Of a stretch of DNA of 64,000 nt, positions 35,497 to 43,412 are shown in pieces. The translations under genes and the position numbers were made by a program. Source of the stretch: Chloroflexota bacterium (GTDB lineage: Bacteria; Chloroflexota; Anaerolineae; Anaerolineales; Villigracilaceae); NCBI GenBank assembly GCA_016191845.1, contig JACPVF010000013.1:411908-475907 (forward strand). Reading direction: 5' to 3'. Under the pieces are notes generated by a model. It was given only the letters and a program-made list of their open reading frames with translations, did not search any database and was not told the DNA's origin. The stretch's first letter is position 1. Every line of letters begins with the position of its first letter.

Positions 35497-35517
35497 CAGG
35501 TTCGCTTTTAAAAATGG
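35497..35517 (+). repeat. single copy of the 21-bp repeat upstream of the TIR fusion gene
   Basis: CAGGTTCGCTTTTAAAAATGG matches the unit repeated five times downstream of the same gene (37266-37370). Confidence 0.8.
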
Positions 35518-35608
35518 CGGTCCCCCATCGGAAATCCACCGCGCACAACGCCGCGCAAAAGGAAATCGGGAATATAATTCATCAAACCTCCGTCCCAAGG
35601 GAAACAGC

Positions 35609-37069
35609 ATGCCCGAAGACACTGACCGCCCCATGCGAGTTTTTCTGTGCCACACGTCCAAAGACAAGTCCGTCATTCGCAAACTTTATCGCTTCCTGCG
35701 CAAGAATGGGATCGATGCCTGGTTGGACGAGGAGAAGTTATTGGCGGGTCAGGATTGGCAGATCGAAATACCGAAGGCGCTCAAGGAATCGGACGCCATC
35801 CTGGTTTGCCTGTCGAATAATTCCATTACCAAGGAAGGCTTTGTCCAGAAGGAGATCAAGTACGCCCTGGACATTGCGGATGAAAAGCCAGAGGGGACCA
35901 TCTTCATTATTCCCGTCCTGTTGGAAAACTGCGAGGTGCCAGAACGGATCGCGCGCTGGCATTGGGTGGAGGCTTTCAGCGAGCGCGGGGGCGAAAAGTT
36001 GATCCGAAGTCTTTCACGCAGGGCTGAAACCCTGGGCCTGACGATCTCACGCGCGCCCCTGCCCGATGCCGCGCTGCCCAGCGCGCGCAAATCGCCCGCC
36101 CCGCAGACTGCTTCACAAAAGACGCCCCAGGTAATATTTTCCGCAGCGAATCCCAATGGAGTAACGGTCCAAACCTGGGCCGATATCGAGTTTGTGAAAG
36201 TGCCCGCGGGGAAGTTCATCATGGGCAGCAAATTGACGGACGATCAGGCCGAGGAACGCGAGACTCCGCGGCATCCCCTTGAAATTCCCTATGAGTACTG
36301 GATCGGCCGCTTTCCCATCACCAACCGACAGTTCGCGGAATATGTCGAATGGACGCATTATTATTTCAACTGGGACAAGGACTGGAAGAGCAAACTGGAC
36401 GAACCCGTGACGAACATTCGGTGGAACGACGTTCAGAACTACCTGAAATGGATCAATGCCACCTTCGGGAAAGACCTGCCCCAGGGCATGTCCTTCAACC
36501 TGCCCACCGAGGCGGAATGGGAGAAGGCCGCGCGCGGCACCGACGGCCGCGAATGGCCCTGGGGCAATGAATTCGATAAAAGCAGGTGCAACTCGCAGGA
36601 AGGCGGCCTGAAGCACACCACGCCCGTGGGCGCATATTCCCCGCGCGGCGACAGCCCCTACGGTGCGGCCGATATGGCGGGCAATGTGTGGGAGTGGACC
36701 CGCAGCGCCTACAGGCTGTATCCGTATAGCATGACCGACGGCCGCGAATATCTGGACAGCGGCAAGGAGAACGACCTGATGCTCACGCCTCCAGACTATT
36801 ATGTCTATGGGTATGATGAAGACGGCTATTACAGAAAAGCTGACCCCGTCGCCTTTGGAAAAGGGCTGGTGGTGCGCGGCGGCAGTTTCAGCCAAAACGC
36901 CAGGGAGGTCCGAAGCACGTTTCGGCGGGTATCCTCCACGCTGTCCGCGCATGAATTTTCCACTTTGCTCAAGCAAAATAATATGGCAGATACCTATCTG
37001 GATACCTACTATTATAAACTTCAGGGATTCCGTATCGTCGTCCACCCCAAACGCATCGTAACGGACTAG
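35609..37069 (+). CDS. TIR domain fused to formylglycine-generating-enzyme-like (SUMF1) domain
   Basis: 486 residues. Residues 9-135 form a TIR domain (MRVFLCHTSKDKSVIRKLYRFLRKNG; EKLLAGQDWQIEIPKAL; ILVCLSNNSITKEGFVQKEIKYAL). The Glu of QKEIKYAL is at the NADase position. After a Ser/Pro linker, residues about 190-486 are an FGE-sulfatase domain (VPAGKFIMGSK, WIGRFPITNRQFAEYV, FNLPTEAEWEKAARG, MAGNVWEWT, VVRGGSFSQNARE, FRIVV). The RGGSF segment has no Cys, so the copper/cysteine chemistry of true FGE is unlikely. The ATG at 35609 has AAGGGA upstream. A TIR effector with a sensing C-terminus (defence or signalling) is plausible but unproven. Confidence 0.88.
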   Translation: MPEDTDRPMRVFLCHTSKDKSVIRKLYRFLRKNGIDAWLDEEKLLAGQDWQIEIPKALKESDAILVCLSNNSITKEGFVQKEIKYALDIADEKPEGTIFIIPVLLENCEVPERIARWHWVEAFSERGGEKLIRSLSRRAETLGLTISRAPLPDAALPSARKSPAPQTASQKTPQVIFSAANPNGVTVQTWADIEFVKVPAGKFIMGSKLTDDQAEERETPRHPLEIPYEYWIGRFPITNRQFAEYVEWTHYYFNWDKDWKSKLDEPVTNIRWNDVQNYLKWINATFGKDLPQGMSFNLPTEAEWEKAARGTDGREWPWGNEFDKSRCNSQEGGLKHTTPVGAYSPRGDSPYGAADMAGNVWEWTRSAYRLYPYSMTDGREYLDSGKENDLMLTPPDYYVYGYDEDGYYRKADPVAFGKGLVVRGGSFSQNAREVRSTFRRVSSTLSAHEFSTLLKQNNMADTYLDTYYYKLQGFRIVVHPKRIVTD

Positions 37070-37265
37070 CCCCTTCAACCTGTCAGGTTTGTTAGCCCGC
37101 CTTTCATTTCTGTCCGCGCGCACGGGGGAGGTTTTTGCTACACTTTCTACAAGCGGAATCAGCCGCGTCACTCATGGCAAAGAAGGAGGAAACGCCTAGA
37201 GACCCAATCCATTCCCTCCATCCCAACAATTGACCGTACCATCCAGAGCCGCCCATCGGGATTTC

Positions 37266-37370
37266 CAGGTTCGCTTTTCAAAAAGTCAGGTTAGCTTTTC
37301 GAATTGGCAGGTTAGCTTTTGGAATCGGCAGGTTAGCTTTTGGAAAAGCCAGGTTCGCTTTTTGGAATCC
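37266..37370 (+). repeat. five tandem 21-bp repeats
   Basis: Units begin at 37266, 37287, 37308, 37329 and 37350. Consensus CAGGTTAGCTTTTGGAATCGG, first 13 bases near-invariant. The 37070-37265 interval before them shows no gene. A 69-codon frame runs through (heptads like QVSFWNR) but is probably incidental. Confidence 0.9.
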
Positions 37371-37451
37371 CAGGCGGGAAAATCGCCATCCACCCCATCT
37401 CCCAGAGGGTATGCCTCGGTTTGGGGAGCCGTTTCATAAGGAGAAACCCAA

Positions 37452-37844
37452 ATGGCAAAGAAGATCCAGGCAGTGGCCGCCTATGGCCCGCGCATCGACC
37501 TGATCGAAGCCGCCGACGTCGAGCGCTTCATGTCGCTCATCACCCAGCGCACCACGCTCTCGGCGGGCGTGGTGAAGAACGTACAGGAAAGCGAAGTGGA
37601 GACCCTGATCGGTCTGCTCAAGGAGGGCCGCCCCGTGCACACGGGCGTGGCCATCTTCACCCCCAGCATCAACCTGGAAGGCCAGATCGACGTGAGCGTG
37701 CGCGTGGACAAGCGCATCCTTTCGGCGTTGAATTCCAACGGCGCGTTCACGGGCAAGCTGATTCATGCCGAAAATATCGGCAAGAGCAGTAACGACCTGG
37801 TGACGCTCTGGAACGAAGAGCACCCCGAGGACCCCATCGCGTAA
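37452..37844 (+). CDS. HU/IHF-like DNA-binding family protein (tentative)
   Basis: 130 residues, AAGGAG upstream. The pattern RTTLSAGVVKNVQESEVETLIGLLKEGRPVHTGVAIFTPSI resembles the divergent HU-like domain found in Bacteroidota and others (helical pair, then LkeGr-V beta arm). The rest (VSVRVDKRILSALNSNGAFTGKL) is unassigned. No signal peptide. Flanked by repeats on both sides. Assignment is by pattern only. Confidence 0.5.
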   Translation: MAKKIQAVAAYGPRIDLIEAADVERFMSLITQRTTLSAGVVKNVQESEVETLIGLLKEGRPVHTGVAIFTPSINLEGQIDVSVRVDKRILSALNSNGAFTGKLIHAENIGKSSNDLVTLWNEEHPEDPIA

Positions 37845-37850
37845 GGATTC

Positions 37851-37917
37851 CAGACCTCGGAGGTCTGCCGCGGCGAGACCAGGACAGGGGGTCTTGCCGT
37901 AGACCTCCGAGGTCTTA
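37851..37917. repeat. nested palindromic element (AGACCTC-type)
   Basis: AGACCTCGGAGGTCT (from 37852) and AGACCTCCGAGGTCT (37901-37915), each itself palindromic, bracket GCCGCGGCGAGACC...GGTCTTGCCGT. The whole can fold as one long hairpin. It lies directly after the HU-like gene. Confidence 0.8.
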
Positions 37918-37937
37918 ACGTACCGTCTGACGATTGC

Positions 37938-37962
37938 AGGGGCGGCCCGACGGGTCGCCCCT
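37938..37962. repeat. palindromic repeat element, second copy
   Basis: AGGGGCGGCCC-GAC-GGGTCGCCCCT, same family as the element at 33856-33876. Confidence 0.75.
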
Positions 37963-38005
37963 ACCCATCAATTCCTGATACAATCGAGCAAAGGGAATCA
38001 TCCAC

Positions 38006-38092
38006 ATGCCACTTACCCCGCAGGATTTCGTCAGCAAATGGAAACCTCCTGGCCCGCAAAACATCATCAAGTGGAACGGAAACATCGCTTGA
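38006..38092 (+). pseudogene. 28-codon remnant, possibly the N-terminus of a DNA methyltransferase
   Basis: Starts MPLTPQDFVSKWK and then runs into unrelated sequence ending at TGA. The opening resembles the N-terminus of large class I SAM-dependent DNA methylase/restriction proteins (MxLTPQEFVxKW). A -10-like GATACAAT lies about 22 nt upstream. This is recognition from memory over about 12 residues, so it is weak. Confidence 0.3.
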
Positions 38093-38143
38093 AACAATAA
38101 GAATTGACATGTAAACAAGCCGACCCATTGCAGGCAAAATCCC

Positions 38144-39151
38144 ATGACCACTGAAGCGCTTCTTCCTCTTGTCACATCCATTCTGGGCATCGTCATCGGT
38201 GCCTTGCTCAATCATTTTCTGTCCCGTAGAAAATACGAGGCGGAAATTGAAAAACTCAAAGCCGAGGCAGAGCAGGTCAAGACCGAGACCGAAAAGAACA
38301 GGCTCGAGATCGAGAAACGGGTCAAAGCCGTGCCCGTGGGCCAGACAGAGCCCCTGCCTGAGTTGGGGACTGCTGAAGAATATTACGCACGCGGCAAACG
38401 TTTGAGCATCATGGGAAATCACGGCCAGGCCATCGATGATTTTAGTCGGGCCATCCAACTCGATCCCAGGAACGCCGCCTACTACGTTGCGCGCGGGCAA
38501 AGTTATTTCGACATGGGGGCCTGGAGCGAATGCGCCGAGGACGAAACCAAAGCCATCGAACTGGAGCCCAAAAATGCCAGGTTCTATGCGCTTCGCGGGA
38601 ACACCTATCGAATGGCAAAGATTTACAACCTGGCCATCGCCGACTTCAGCAAAGGGATCGAACTGGACCCCCAAAGGGATGACTGTTACTACGGACGAGC
38701 CCATTGCTTATACGAGGAGTGGAAAGGCGACTTCGAGAGAGATATCGACAAGGCCATCGAAATTTCCCCCAGGGGTGAGTATTTGTTCCTGAGGGGAAAG
38801 ATCAACTTTGAACATGGGCGGGTCGAAAACAGATACCTAAAGTGGCAAAAAGCGGAGGAAAAGTTCAGAGAAGCCATCGATGACTTCTCTCATTCGCTGG
38901 CTTCCATGGACACGAACCTGGTCTATTGGTGGATGGGAAGATGCTACTATGAGTTGAATCAATACGAGCAGGCTATTGCCAATTTCAGCAATGCCATTTT
39001 CGCGCAATCGGATGACGGTTCCAGTTACTATTGGCGCGGAATGTGTTACAAGGCGCAATCCCAATTCAGTTTGAAAAATAAATGGAACGCCCGCAAAGAT
39101 TTTCAAAAAGCGGCTCAATTGGGGAATGGGCAGGCTCAAAATGAGTTGTAA
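38144..39151 (+). CDS. membrane-anchored TPR protein
   Basis: 335 residues. N-terminal membrane helix (LLPLVTSILGIVIGALLNHFL), basic RRKYE, a charged coiled coil to about 65 (EIEKLKAEAEQVKTETEKNR), then at least three clear TPRs (EEYYARGKRLSIMGNHGQAIDDFSRAIQLDP and the next two 34-residue units) and two more divergent ones. Likely a scaffold on the cytoplasmic side. No partner is obvious; the neighbouring genes are small membrane or unknown proteins. Confidence 0.82.
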   Translation: MTTEALLPLVTSILGIVIGALLNHFLSRRKYEAEIEKLKAEAEQVKTETEKNRLEIEKRVKAVPVGQTEPLPELGTAEEYYARGKRLSIMGNHGQAIDDFSRAIQLDPRNAAYYVARGQSYFDMGAWSECAEDETKAIELEPKNARFYALRGNTYRMAKIYNLAIADFSKGIELDPQRDDCYYGRAHCLYEEWKGDFERDIDKAIEISPRGEYLFLRGKINFEHGRVENRYLKWQKAEEKFREAIDDFSHSLASMDTNLVYWWMGRCYYELNQYEQAIANFSNAIFAQSDDGSSYYWRGMCYKAQSQFSLKNKWNARKDFQKAAQLGNGQAQNEL

Positions 39152-39187
39152 TCGCTAAGGTTTAAATCCCATTTCAAGGAAACCACC

Positions 39188-39664
39188 GTGTCGGAAGCCG
39201 TCCTGATCGCCTTGCTGGGTTTTATCGCATCCATCGCATCCGCCTTCATCAACGGGTATTACACCGTCAAAGCCGCCCGCGTCAAACAGGCTGAGACCGT
39301 TCGCCAGCCTGCGAAACCGCAAGGCAAGCCCGCCCCATCGAATGGCAGGGTGCTCATCCCCGTCAACAAGCCAGGCGAGCGCAAGGTCAAGCAAGGCTTC
39401 CTGGCGCTGCTGAGGTCCCTGGCCCTGAACATGCTCTTCGGATTCGGGTTATTCACGCTGGAACCGCAATCCAAACGCAAGTGGGTCTATCCCATTGCCG
39501 TGCTGAGCGGCTTCATCAGTTACACCATCGCAGGCCTGGCTCCCTATCAATATCACGGCTACGGCTGGGATGAAAACTCGGTCGCCTTCTCCCTGGGCGC
39601 CTGGGGCATCAGTTTCCTGGATATTCTCTTCAGCTGGGGCATGAAAAGGGTGTATAAAATATAG
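39188..39664 (+). CDS. small membrane protein of unknown function
   Basis: 158 residues, GTG start with AAGGA 6 nt upstream. N-terminal helix (VLIALLGFIASIASAFINGYY), basic linker, two further hydrophobic stretches (LLRSLALNMLFGFGLF; YPIAVLSGFISYTIAGLAPY) and a terminal one. Same orientation and close to the TPR gene. Both start with a helix and then a charged linker. Confidence 0.65.
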   Translation: MSEAVLIALLGFIASIASAFINGYYTVKAARVKQAETVRQPAKPQGKPAPSNGRVLIPVNKPGERKVKQGFLALLRSLALNMLFGFGLFTLEPQSKRKWVYPIAVLSGFISYTIAGLAPYQYHGYGWDENSVAFSLGAWGISFLDILFSWGMKRVYKI

Positions 39665-39750
39665 TGTGGCGCACGCTTCGGCCACCCGTGCAGGAAAAAT
39701 AACCGCCAGGCATATCCACATGAGGTCCAGGCAGAGAAAAGGAGCAGAGA

Positions 39751-40251
39751 GTGGCACTTCCTTTTGACACCCACAGCATTTTGAAACAAAGGGCCGCCGC
39801 ACACCATGTGGACCTGCAACAGGCGGATGCCGAGGCCAGGCTGCCCGTCTACTTCGAGACCCTGATCGACCTGGAAGCCTTCCTCAATACGGGGGACCTG
39901 ACCAAACTAAACGAAGCCAGCCTGTCCGTTCTGTTGGAAGATGTCCTTGCGATCCTGCACGGCTTGCGCTCGACCCAGTTTCTCCCCAGTCCATTTCCCC
40001 AGATCATTGAAGGCCTCAGGCACGCCAGAAACGAATTATTAACCGCAAAAGACCTGTCCACGAAGCGGCCCGATGCATCGGCAGAATACTTCGACACATT
40101 GCAGCGGTGCAGGTCCGATCTTTCCAATGCGCTTTCGCTGTGGCCGCGCAGCCCAGGCCTGGCTGAAGATTCCGCTCCCAGCGCCTCGCCGACCTCCGCG
40201 CTGGCGGGCGACGACACCACTGATGCCCCGCCGCCTAGCGGCCGAAAATAA
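39751..40251 (+). CDS. unknown protein with GDDTTDAPPP C-terminal tail
   Basis: 166 residues, GTG start with GAGCAGAG upstream. Helical, no membrane segment, no known domain. The C-terminus LAGDDTTDAPPPSGRK is nearly the same as that of the next, otherwise unrelated protein. Confidence 0.6.
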   Translation: MALPFDTHSILKQRAAAHHVDLQQADAEARLPVYFETLIDLEAFLNTGDLTKLNEASLSVLLEDVLAILHGLRSTQFLPSPFPQIIEGLRHARNELLTAKDLSTKRPDASAEYFDTLQRCRSDLSNALSLWPRSPGLAEDSAPSASPTSALAGDDTTDAPPPSGRK

Positions 40252-40284
40252 AGCCAAACCAGGCAGAAGCATAGGAGAGCCAGC

Positions 40285-40674
40285 ATGGCAAGGATCAAAG
40301 GCGGACCCAAGGGGCATCTTCGACACAAGAAAGTCTTGAAGATCACCAAAGGGCAGCGTGGCGCGAAGCATTCTTTGTTCAAACGCGCCAATGAAGCTGC
40401 ACTTAAGAGTCAGTGGTATGCCACCCGCGACCGCCGCGTCCGCAAACGCGACCTGCGCAAACTGTGGATTACCCGTATCAATGCTGCGGCCCGCTTGAAC
40501 GGTACCACCTATAGTAGCCTGATGGCTGCATTGAAGAAAGCTAATATTTCCCTCAACCGCAAGCTGCTAGCCGATCTCGCAGTCAGAAACCCAGTCGAGT
40601 TTCGGAAAATCGTGCTTGCAGCAGGCCTCTCAGGCGACGACACTACCGACGCGCCGCCGCCGCGCGGCAAATAA
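40285..40674 (+). CDS. rplT: bL20-type ribosomal protein (isolated rplT-like gene)
   Basis: 129 residues. Typical bL20 body: RHKKVLKITKGQRGAKHSLFKRANEAALKSQWYATRDRRVRKRDLRKLWITRINAAARLNG, then LNRKLLADLAVRNPVEF. The N-terminus (MARIKGGPKGHL) departs from the usual MxRVKRGxxARRR. A non-standard tail SGDDTTDAPPPRGK is added. It is not beside infC and rpmI, its usual partners, but between unknown genes. Either this lineage has moved rplT or it is a diverged second copy. AGGAGAG precedes the ATG. Confidence 0.88.
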   Translation: MARIKGGPKGHLRHKKVLKITKGQRGAKHSLFKRANEAALKSQWYATRDRRVRKRDLRKLWITRINAAARLNGTTYSSLMAALKKANISLNRKLLADLAVRNPVEFRKIVLAAGLSGDDTTDAPPPRGK

Positions 40675-40682
40675 AGGACAAT

Positions 40683-41630
40683 ATGTTCGGTGAATTACCC
40701 AAACTATTCGATCGTAACTTTGCAGTGGGCTTCTTCCTTCCCACCGCGATCTTTATTACTTTGTCTGGCGCCATTCTGGACCCATACAAATTTGCTCCCA
40801 GCCTGATCGGTTATCTAGCTGCCGACCTGCTGGTCGGCACCACCGTCCTTGGGTTGCTTTCCTGGGTGGGCGGCATTGTATTGCTGGCCGTCAACCGTGA
40901 TCTGTATCGGCTCATGGAGGGCTACGGCAAATATAACCCTGTCAAGTTGTTCGGCGGGTTCGAAAAACGCAGATACGCAAAGGCCAGGGCCGAACTGAAA
41001 AAACTGGACGACGAGTATACACAATGCCTCGAAGCCAAAAGGGACTTTCCCAAAGCCTCCAGAACGCGCCGCAACCAGGTCATGCGGCAATTAGCCGAAG
41101 AATTTCCAGACAAGGAAGAATATTTACTACCCACACCCTTTGGCAACGTGTTGCGCTCCTTCGAAACCTATCCGCGCGAGATGTATGGGCTGGAAGCCAT
41201 CGACGGCTGGGGCAGGCTGCTGGCCGTGATCCCAAAGGAATACATCGAACTCATGGATGGAGCCAAATCGCAAGTGGATTTTTGGGTCAACCTGGGAGTC
41301 GTATTCATTCTGCTCCAGATCGAATATGTGGGTCTTGTCTACAGCTTTGGGGGCAGCCTCAATGGGTGGATCGTGTTTTTGTTTATCGTCCTTGGCACGA
41401 TCGCTCCCCTGCGGGCCACCAGCGCCGCCAGAGAATGGGGGGATTACGTCAAGTCTGCCTTCGATATGTTCGCGCCCAAAATGCGCGAAACATTGGGTTT
41501 CGAAATGCCAATAAACAGGGAAGCAGAAGAAAAACAGTGGAAGAGTTTCAGTCAGGCGATCATTTACCGTAGGCCAGACCGCATGCCAGAGATAAAAAAG
41601 CAGGAAGAGAAAAAGTCGGATTCAAAGTAA
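40683..41630 (+). CDS. membrane protein of unknown function
   Basis: 315 residues. Two N-terminal helices (FAVGFFLPTAIFITLSGAIL; LLVGTTVLGLLSWVGGIVLLAV), a charged cytoplasmic region of about 120 residues with Lys/Glu-rich helices, two C-terminal helices (VNLGVVFILLQIEYVGLVYSFG; GWIVFLFIVLGTIAPL), and a basic tail. It begins 8 nt after the bL20-like gene and is probably co-transcribed. No family recognised. Confidence 0.7.
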   Translation: MFGELPKLFDRNFAVGFFLPTAIFITLSGAILDPYKFAPSLIGYLAADLLVGTTVLGLLSWVGGIVLLAVNRDLYRLMEGYGKYNPVKLFGGFEKRRYAKARAELKKLDDEYTQCLEAKRDFPKASRTRRNQVMRQLAEEFPDKEEYLLPTPFGNVLRSFETYPREMYGLEAIDGWGRLLAVIPKEYIELMDGAKSQVDFWVNLGVVFILLQIEYVGLVYSFGGSLNGWIVFLFIVLGTIAPLRATSAAREWGDYVKSAFDMFAPKMRETLGFEMPINREAEEKQWKSFSQAIIYRRPDRMPEIKKQEEKKSDSK

Positions 41631-41682
41631 TCGGGCACAGGGACCTTCCCTCCCCCTTTCTTCCTAGCCTGCCTTTCCTCCG

Positions 41683-41715
41683 CGCGCCCGATGCTATACT
41701 CAGCGGGCGCGTTTT
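41683..41715 (+). promoter_or_regulatory. hairpin with a -10 in its loop, then T tract
   Basis: CGCGCCCG (41683-41690) pairs with CGGGCGCG (41704-41711), followed by TTTT. The loop contains TATACT (41695-41700), about 35 nt before the next gene. It looks like terminator and promoter in one. Confidence 0.65.
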
Positions 41716-41735
41716 ATCATTTCAAAGGATGAGAG

Positions 41736-42560
41736 GTGACCATTAACATGAAGAAGCTTCCCTATCAAATCGCGGCGGGCGTGCTGCTGCTCTCGGCGCT
41801 GGCCTGTACCATCGGCAGGCCCGCGCCTGTCCCCGACCCATTCGAGCCCGTGCCCGCCACCGTCAGCCAGGGCTGGACCCAGACTGCAATGGAAACCCCG
41901 CAGGCAACGTCCGCGCCCGAGCAGCCCGCAGGCGCATGCGACAATCCCTACCTGCCCGTGGTGCAAGGCGCAACCTGGAACTACGCCATGACGGGCTCGG
42001 TCTCCGACACGTTCACGCGCAGCATCCTCAGCGCCGCGGCGGACGGGTTCACCGACCAGGACGTCTTCGGCACGGGCGTCACCCGTCAGGGCCAGTGGAA
42101 GTGCGAGAACGGGGCCCTGATCGCGCTCGACCCGACCAGCGGCGGCTCGGCCAGCGTCAACACCGAGGGCGTGACGGTCGACTTCCAGACCACCGAACAG
42201 AGCGGCGTGACCCTGCCTGCCTCGGTCCAGCCTGGCGATACCTGGACTCAAACCGTCACCCTCGAAGGCACCGAGACCATCGGCGACACGCAGATCCCCG
42301 CGAAGAACCAGTTCAGCAACACCTGCAAGGCGGTCGGGGTCGAATCCGTGACGGTGGCGGCAGGCACCTTCGACGCGCTGCGCGTCGAGTGTCAGACCAG
42401 CATGGTCATCACCGTCAGCATGCAGGGCAACGACATCAGCACGCCCGTCAACTTTCAGGCCACGAACTGGTACGTCCAGGGCGTGGGGCTGGTCAAGACG
42501 GTGTCCACGGGCTCAAACCTGGATAGCGCCATCGAGTTGGCGGGCTATACCATCCCATAA
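41736..42560 (+). CDS. lipoprotein of unknown function
   Basis: 274 residues from GTG 41736 (AAAGGA 6 nt upstream); ATG 41748 is an alternative. Lipobox LSALAC, Pro/Thr tether, then a beta-rich domain with VQGATWNYAMTGSVSDTFTR, PGDTWTQTVTLEGTETIG, VAAGTFDALRVEC and a closing NWYVQGVGLVKT. That last pattern resembles DUF3108-like lipoproteins. Cys pairs (GACDN, WKCEN, NTCKA, VECQT) suggest disulfides. Monocistronic. The 296 bp after it hold a hairpin at 42595-42625 (GACAGGCGG / CCGCCTGTC), a TATACT at 42667-42672 and a 5-codon ORF at 42706-42723, no other gene. Confidence 0.7.
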   Translation: MTINMKKLPYQIAAGVLLLSALACTIGRPAPVPDPFEPVPATVSQGWTQTAMETPQATSAPEQPAGACDNPYLPVVQGATWNYAMTGSVSDTFTRSILSAAADGFTDQDVFGTGVTRQGQWKCENGALIALDPTSGGSASVNTEGVTVDFQTTEQSGVTLPASVQPGDTWTQTVTLEGTETIGDTQIPAKNQFSNTCKAVGVESVTVAAGTFDALRVECQTSMVITVSMQGNDISTPVNFQATNWYVQGVGLVKTVSTGSNLDSAIELAGYTIP

Positions 42561-42594
42561 TCGTCAGGGCTGGCGAAACGCCCGCTCTCTTTTC

Positions 42595-42625
42595 GACAGG
42601 CGGCCCGCTATGTGGACCGCCTGTC
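42595..42625 (+). terminator. candidate terminator after the lipoprotein gene
   Basis: GACAGGCGG (42595-42603) and CCGCCTGTC (42617-42625) with a 13-nt loop, followed by ATTTATG. The T tract is weak. Confidence 0.5.
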
Positions 42626-42856
42626 ATTTATGACAAAGGTCACTTTCCCATCTTTTTCGAAAAGCCTATACTGAAAATGTCCACAACCAGGGGAGGAATC
42701 GTTCCATGCAAGGTTCACATTGAGCAGGTGCAATATGTGATATGAAATCCGTTCCAGTAAATAAAAAAATCCCAGCCAGCGGGTCAGGTGAAATAATCTT
42801 TGCCTGCCCCAGCCTCAGGCGCAATCGTTCAACTGGTTCCATAAAAGGAGGAAACC

Positions 42857-43357
42857 ATGCACAAGGTGCTTTGTGCCCTGCTCATCCTCGGACTGACAGC
42901 CTGCTCGCAGGTACCTGCCGCCCCAACCTCCACACCTGTTCCCAGCGCACCACCTGCCGAGGCGGGCGTCCCTGTGGAAGCAGGTGGCGCACGGATGCTC
43001 GTCACGGCTGTCGATGAAGGTCAATATTACGCCAGCCACGTGGTGGATACAAAGGAAGAAGCGGAAAAGGACGCCATTGGCGGACAATATCAAATCGCCA
43101 ACCAGGGGAGCAGGTTCATCCAGGTCACACTCAAGGTCCTGGGAGGCGTCGAAGCCAAGGTTGTCTACGAGTGGAAGGTTCAATTGAAGGATTCCCAGGG
43201 CAACCTGTATGATGCCTCCATCCGCAGTTCGGGGCTCTTCGCAGGCGGCACAGATCACATCAATTGGGTCTACGTGGTGCCCAGCGAGTTCCAGCCCGCC
43301 GAGCTGGTCTTCCCTGAAAACATCAGCGCCGATCTTTCGTCCCTGTTGACCGAGTGA
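42857..43357 (+). CDS. DUF4352-like lipoprotein
   Basis: 166 residues. Lipobox LILGLTAC, Pro/Ala tether, then an Ig-like beta domain (QYQIANQGSRFIQVTLKVLGGVEA...VQLKDSQGNLYDASI...VYVVPSEFQPAELVF) of the type used by extracellular DUF4352 lipoproteins. AAAGGAGG 6 nt upstream of the ATG. Function unknown. Confidence 0.75.
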   Translation: MHKVLCALLILGLTACSQVPAAPTSTPVPSAPPAEAGVPVEAGGARMLVTAVDEGQYYASHVVDTKEEAEKDAIGGQYQIANQGSRFIQVTLKVLGGVEAKVVYEWKVQLKDSQGNLYDASIRSSGLFAGGTDHINWVYVVPSEFQPAELVFPENISADLSSLLTE

Positions 43358-43412
43358 CCCCGAACACAAATAACGGGAATCCAAACACCCCCTTGCCTGA
43401 GCGGGACGCTTC

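Noticed and set aside
37266..37370. CRISPR array
   Set aside because: Direct 21-bp tandem units have no unique spacers of CRISPR size and no cas genes are present.
37230..37439. 69-codon frame through the 21-bp repeats with heptads like QVSFWNR
   Set aside because: A 21-bp period keeps any frame open; no ribosome site and no similarity. A repeat array is the simpler reading.
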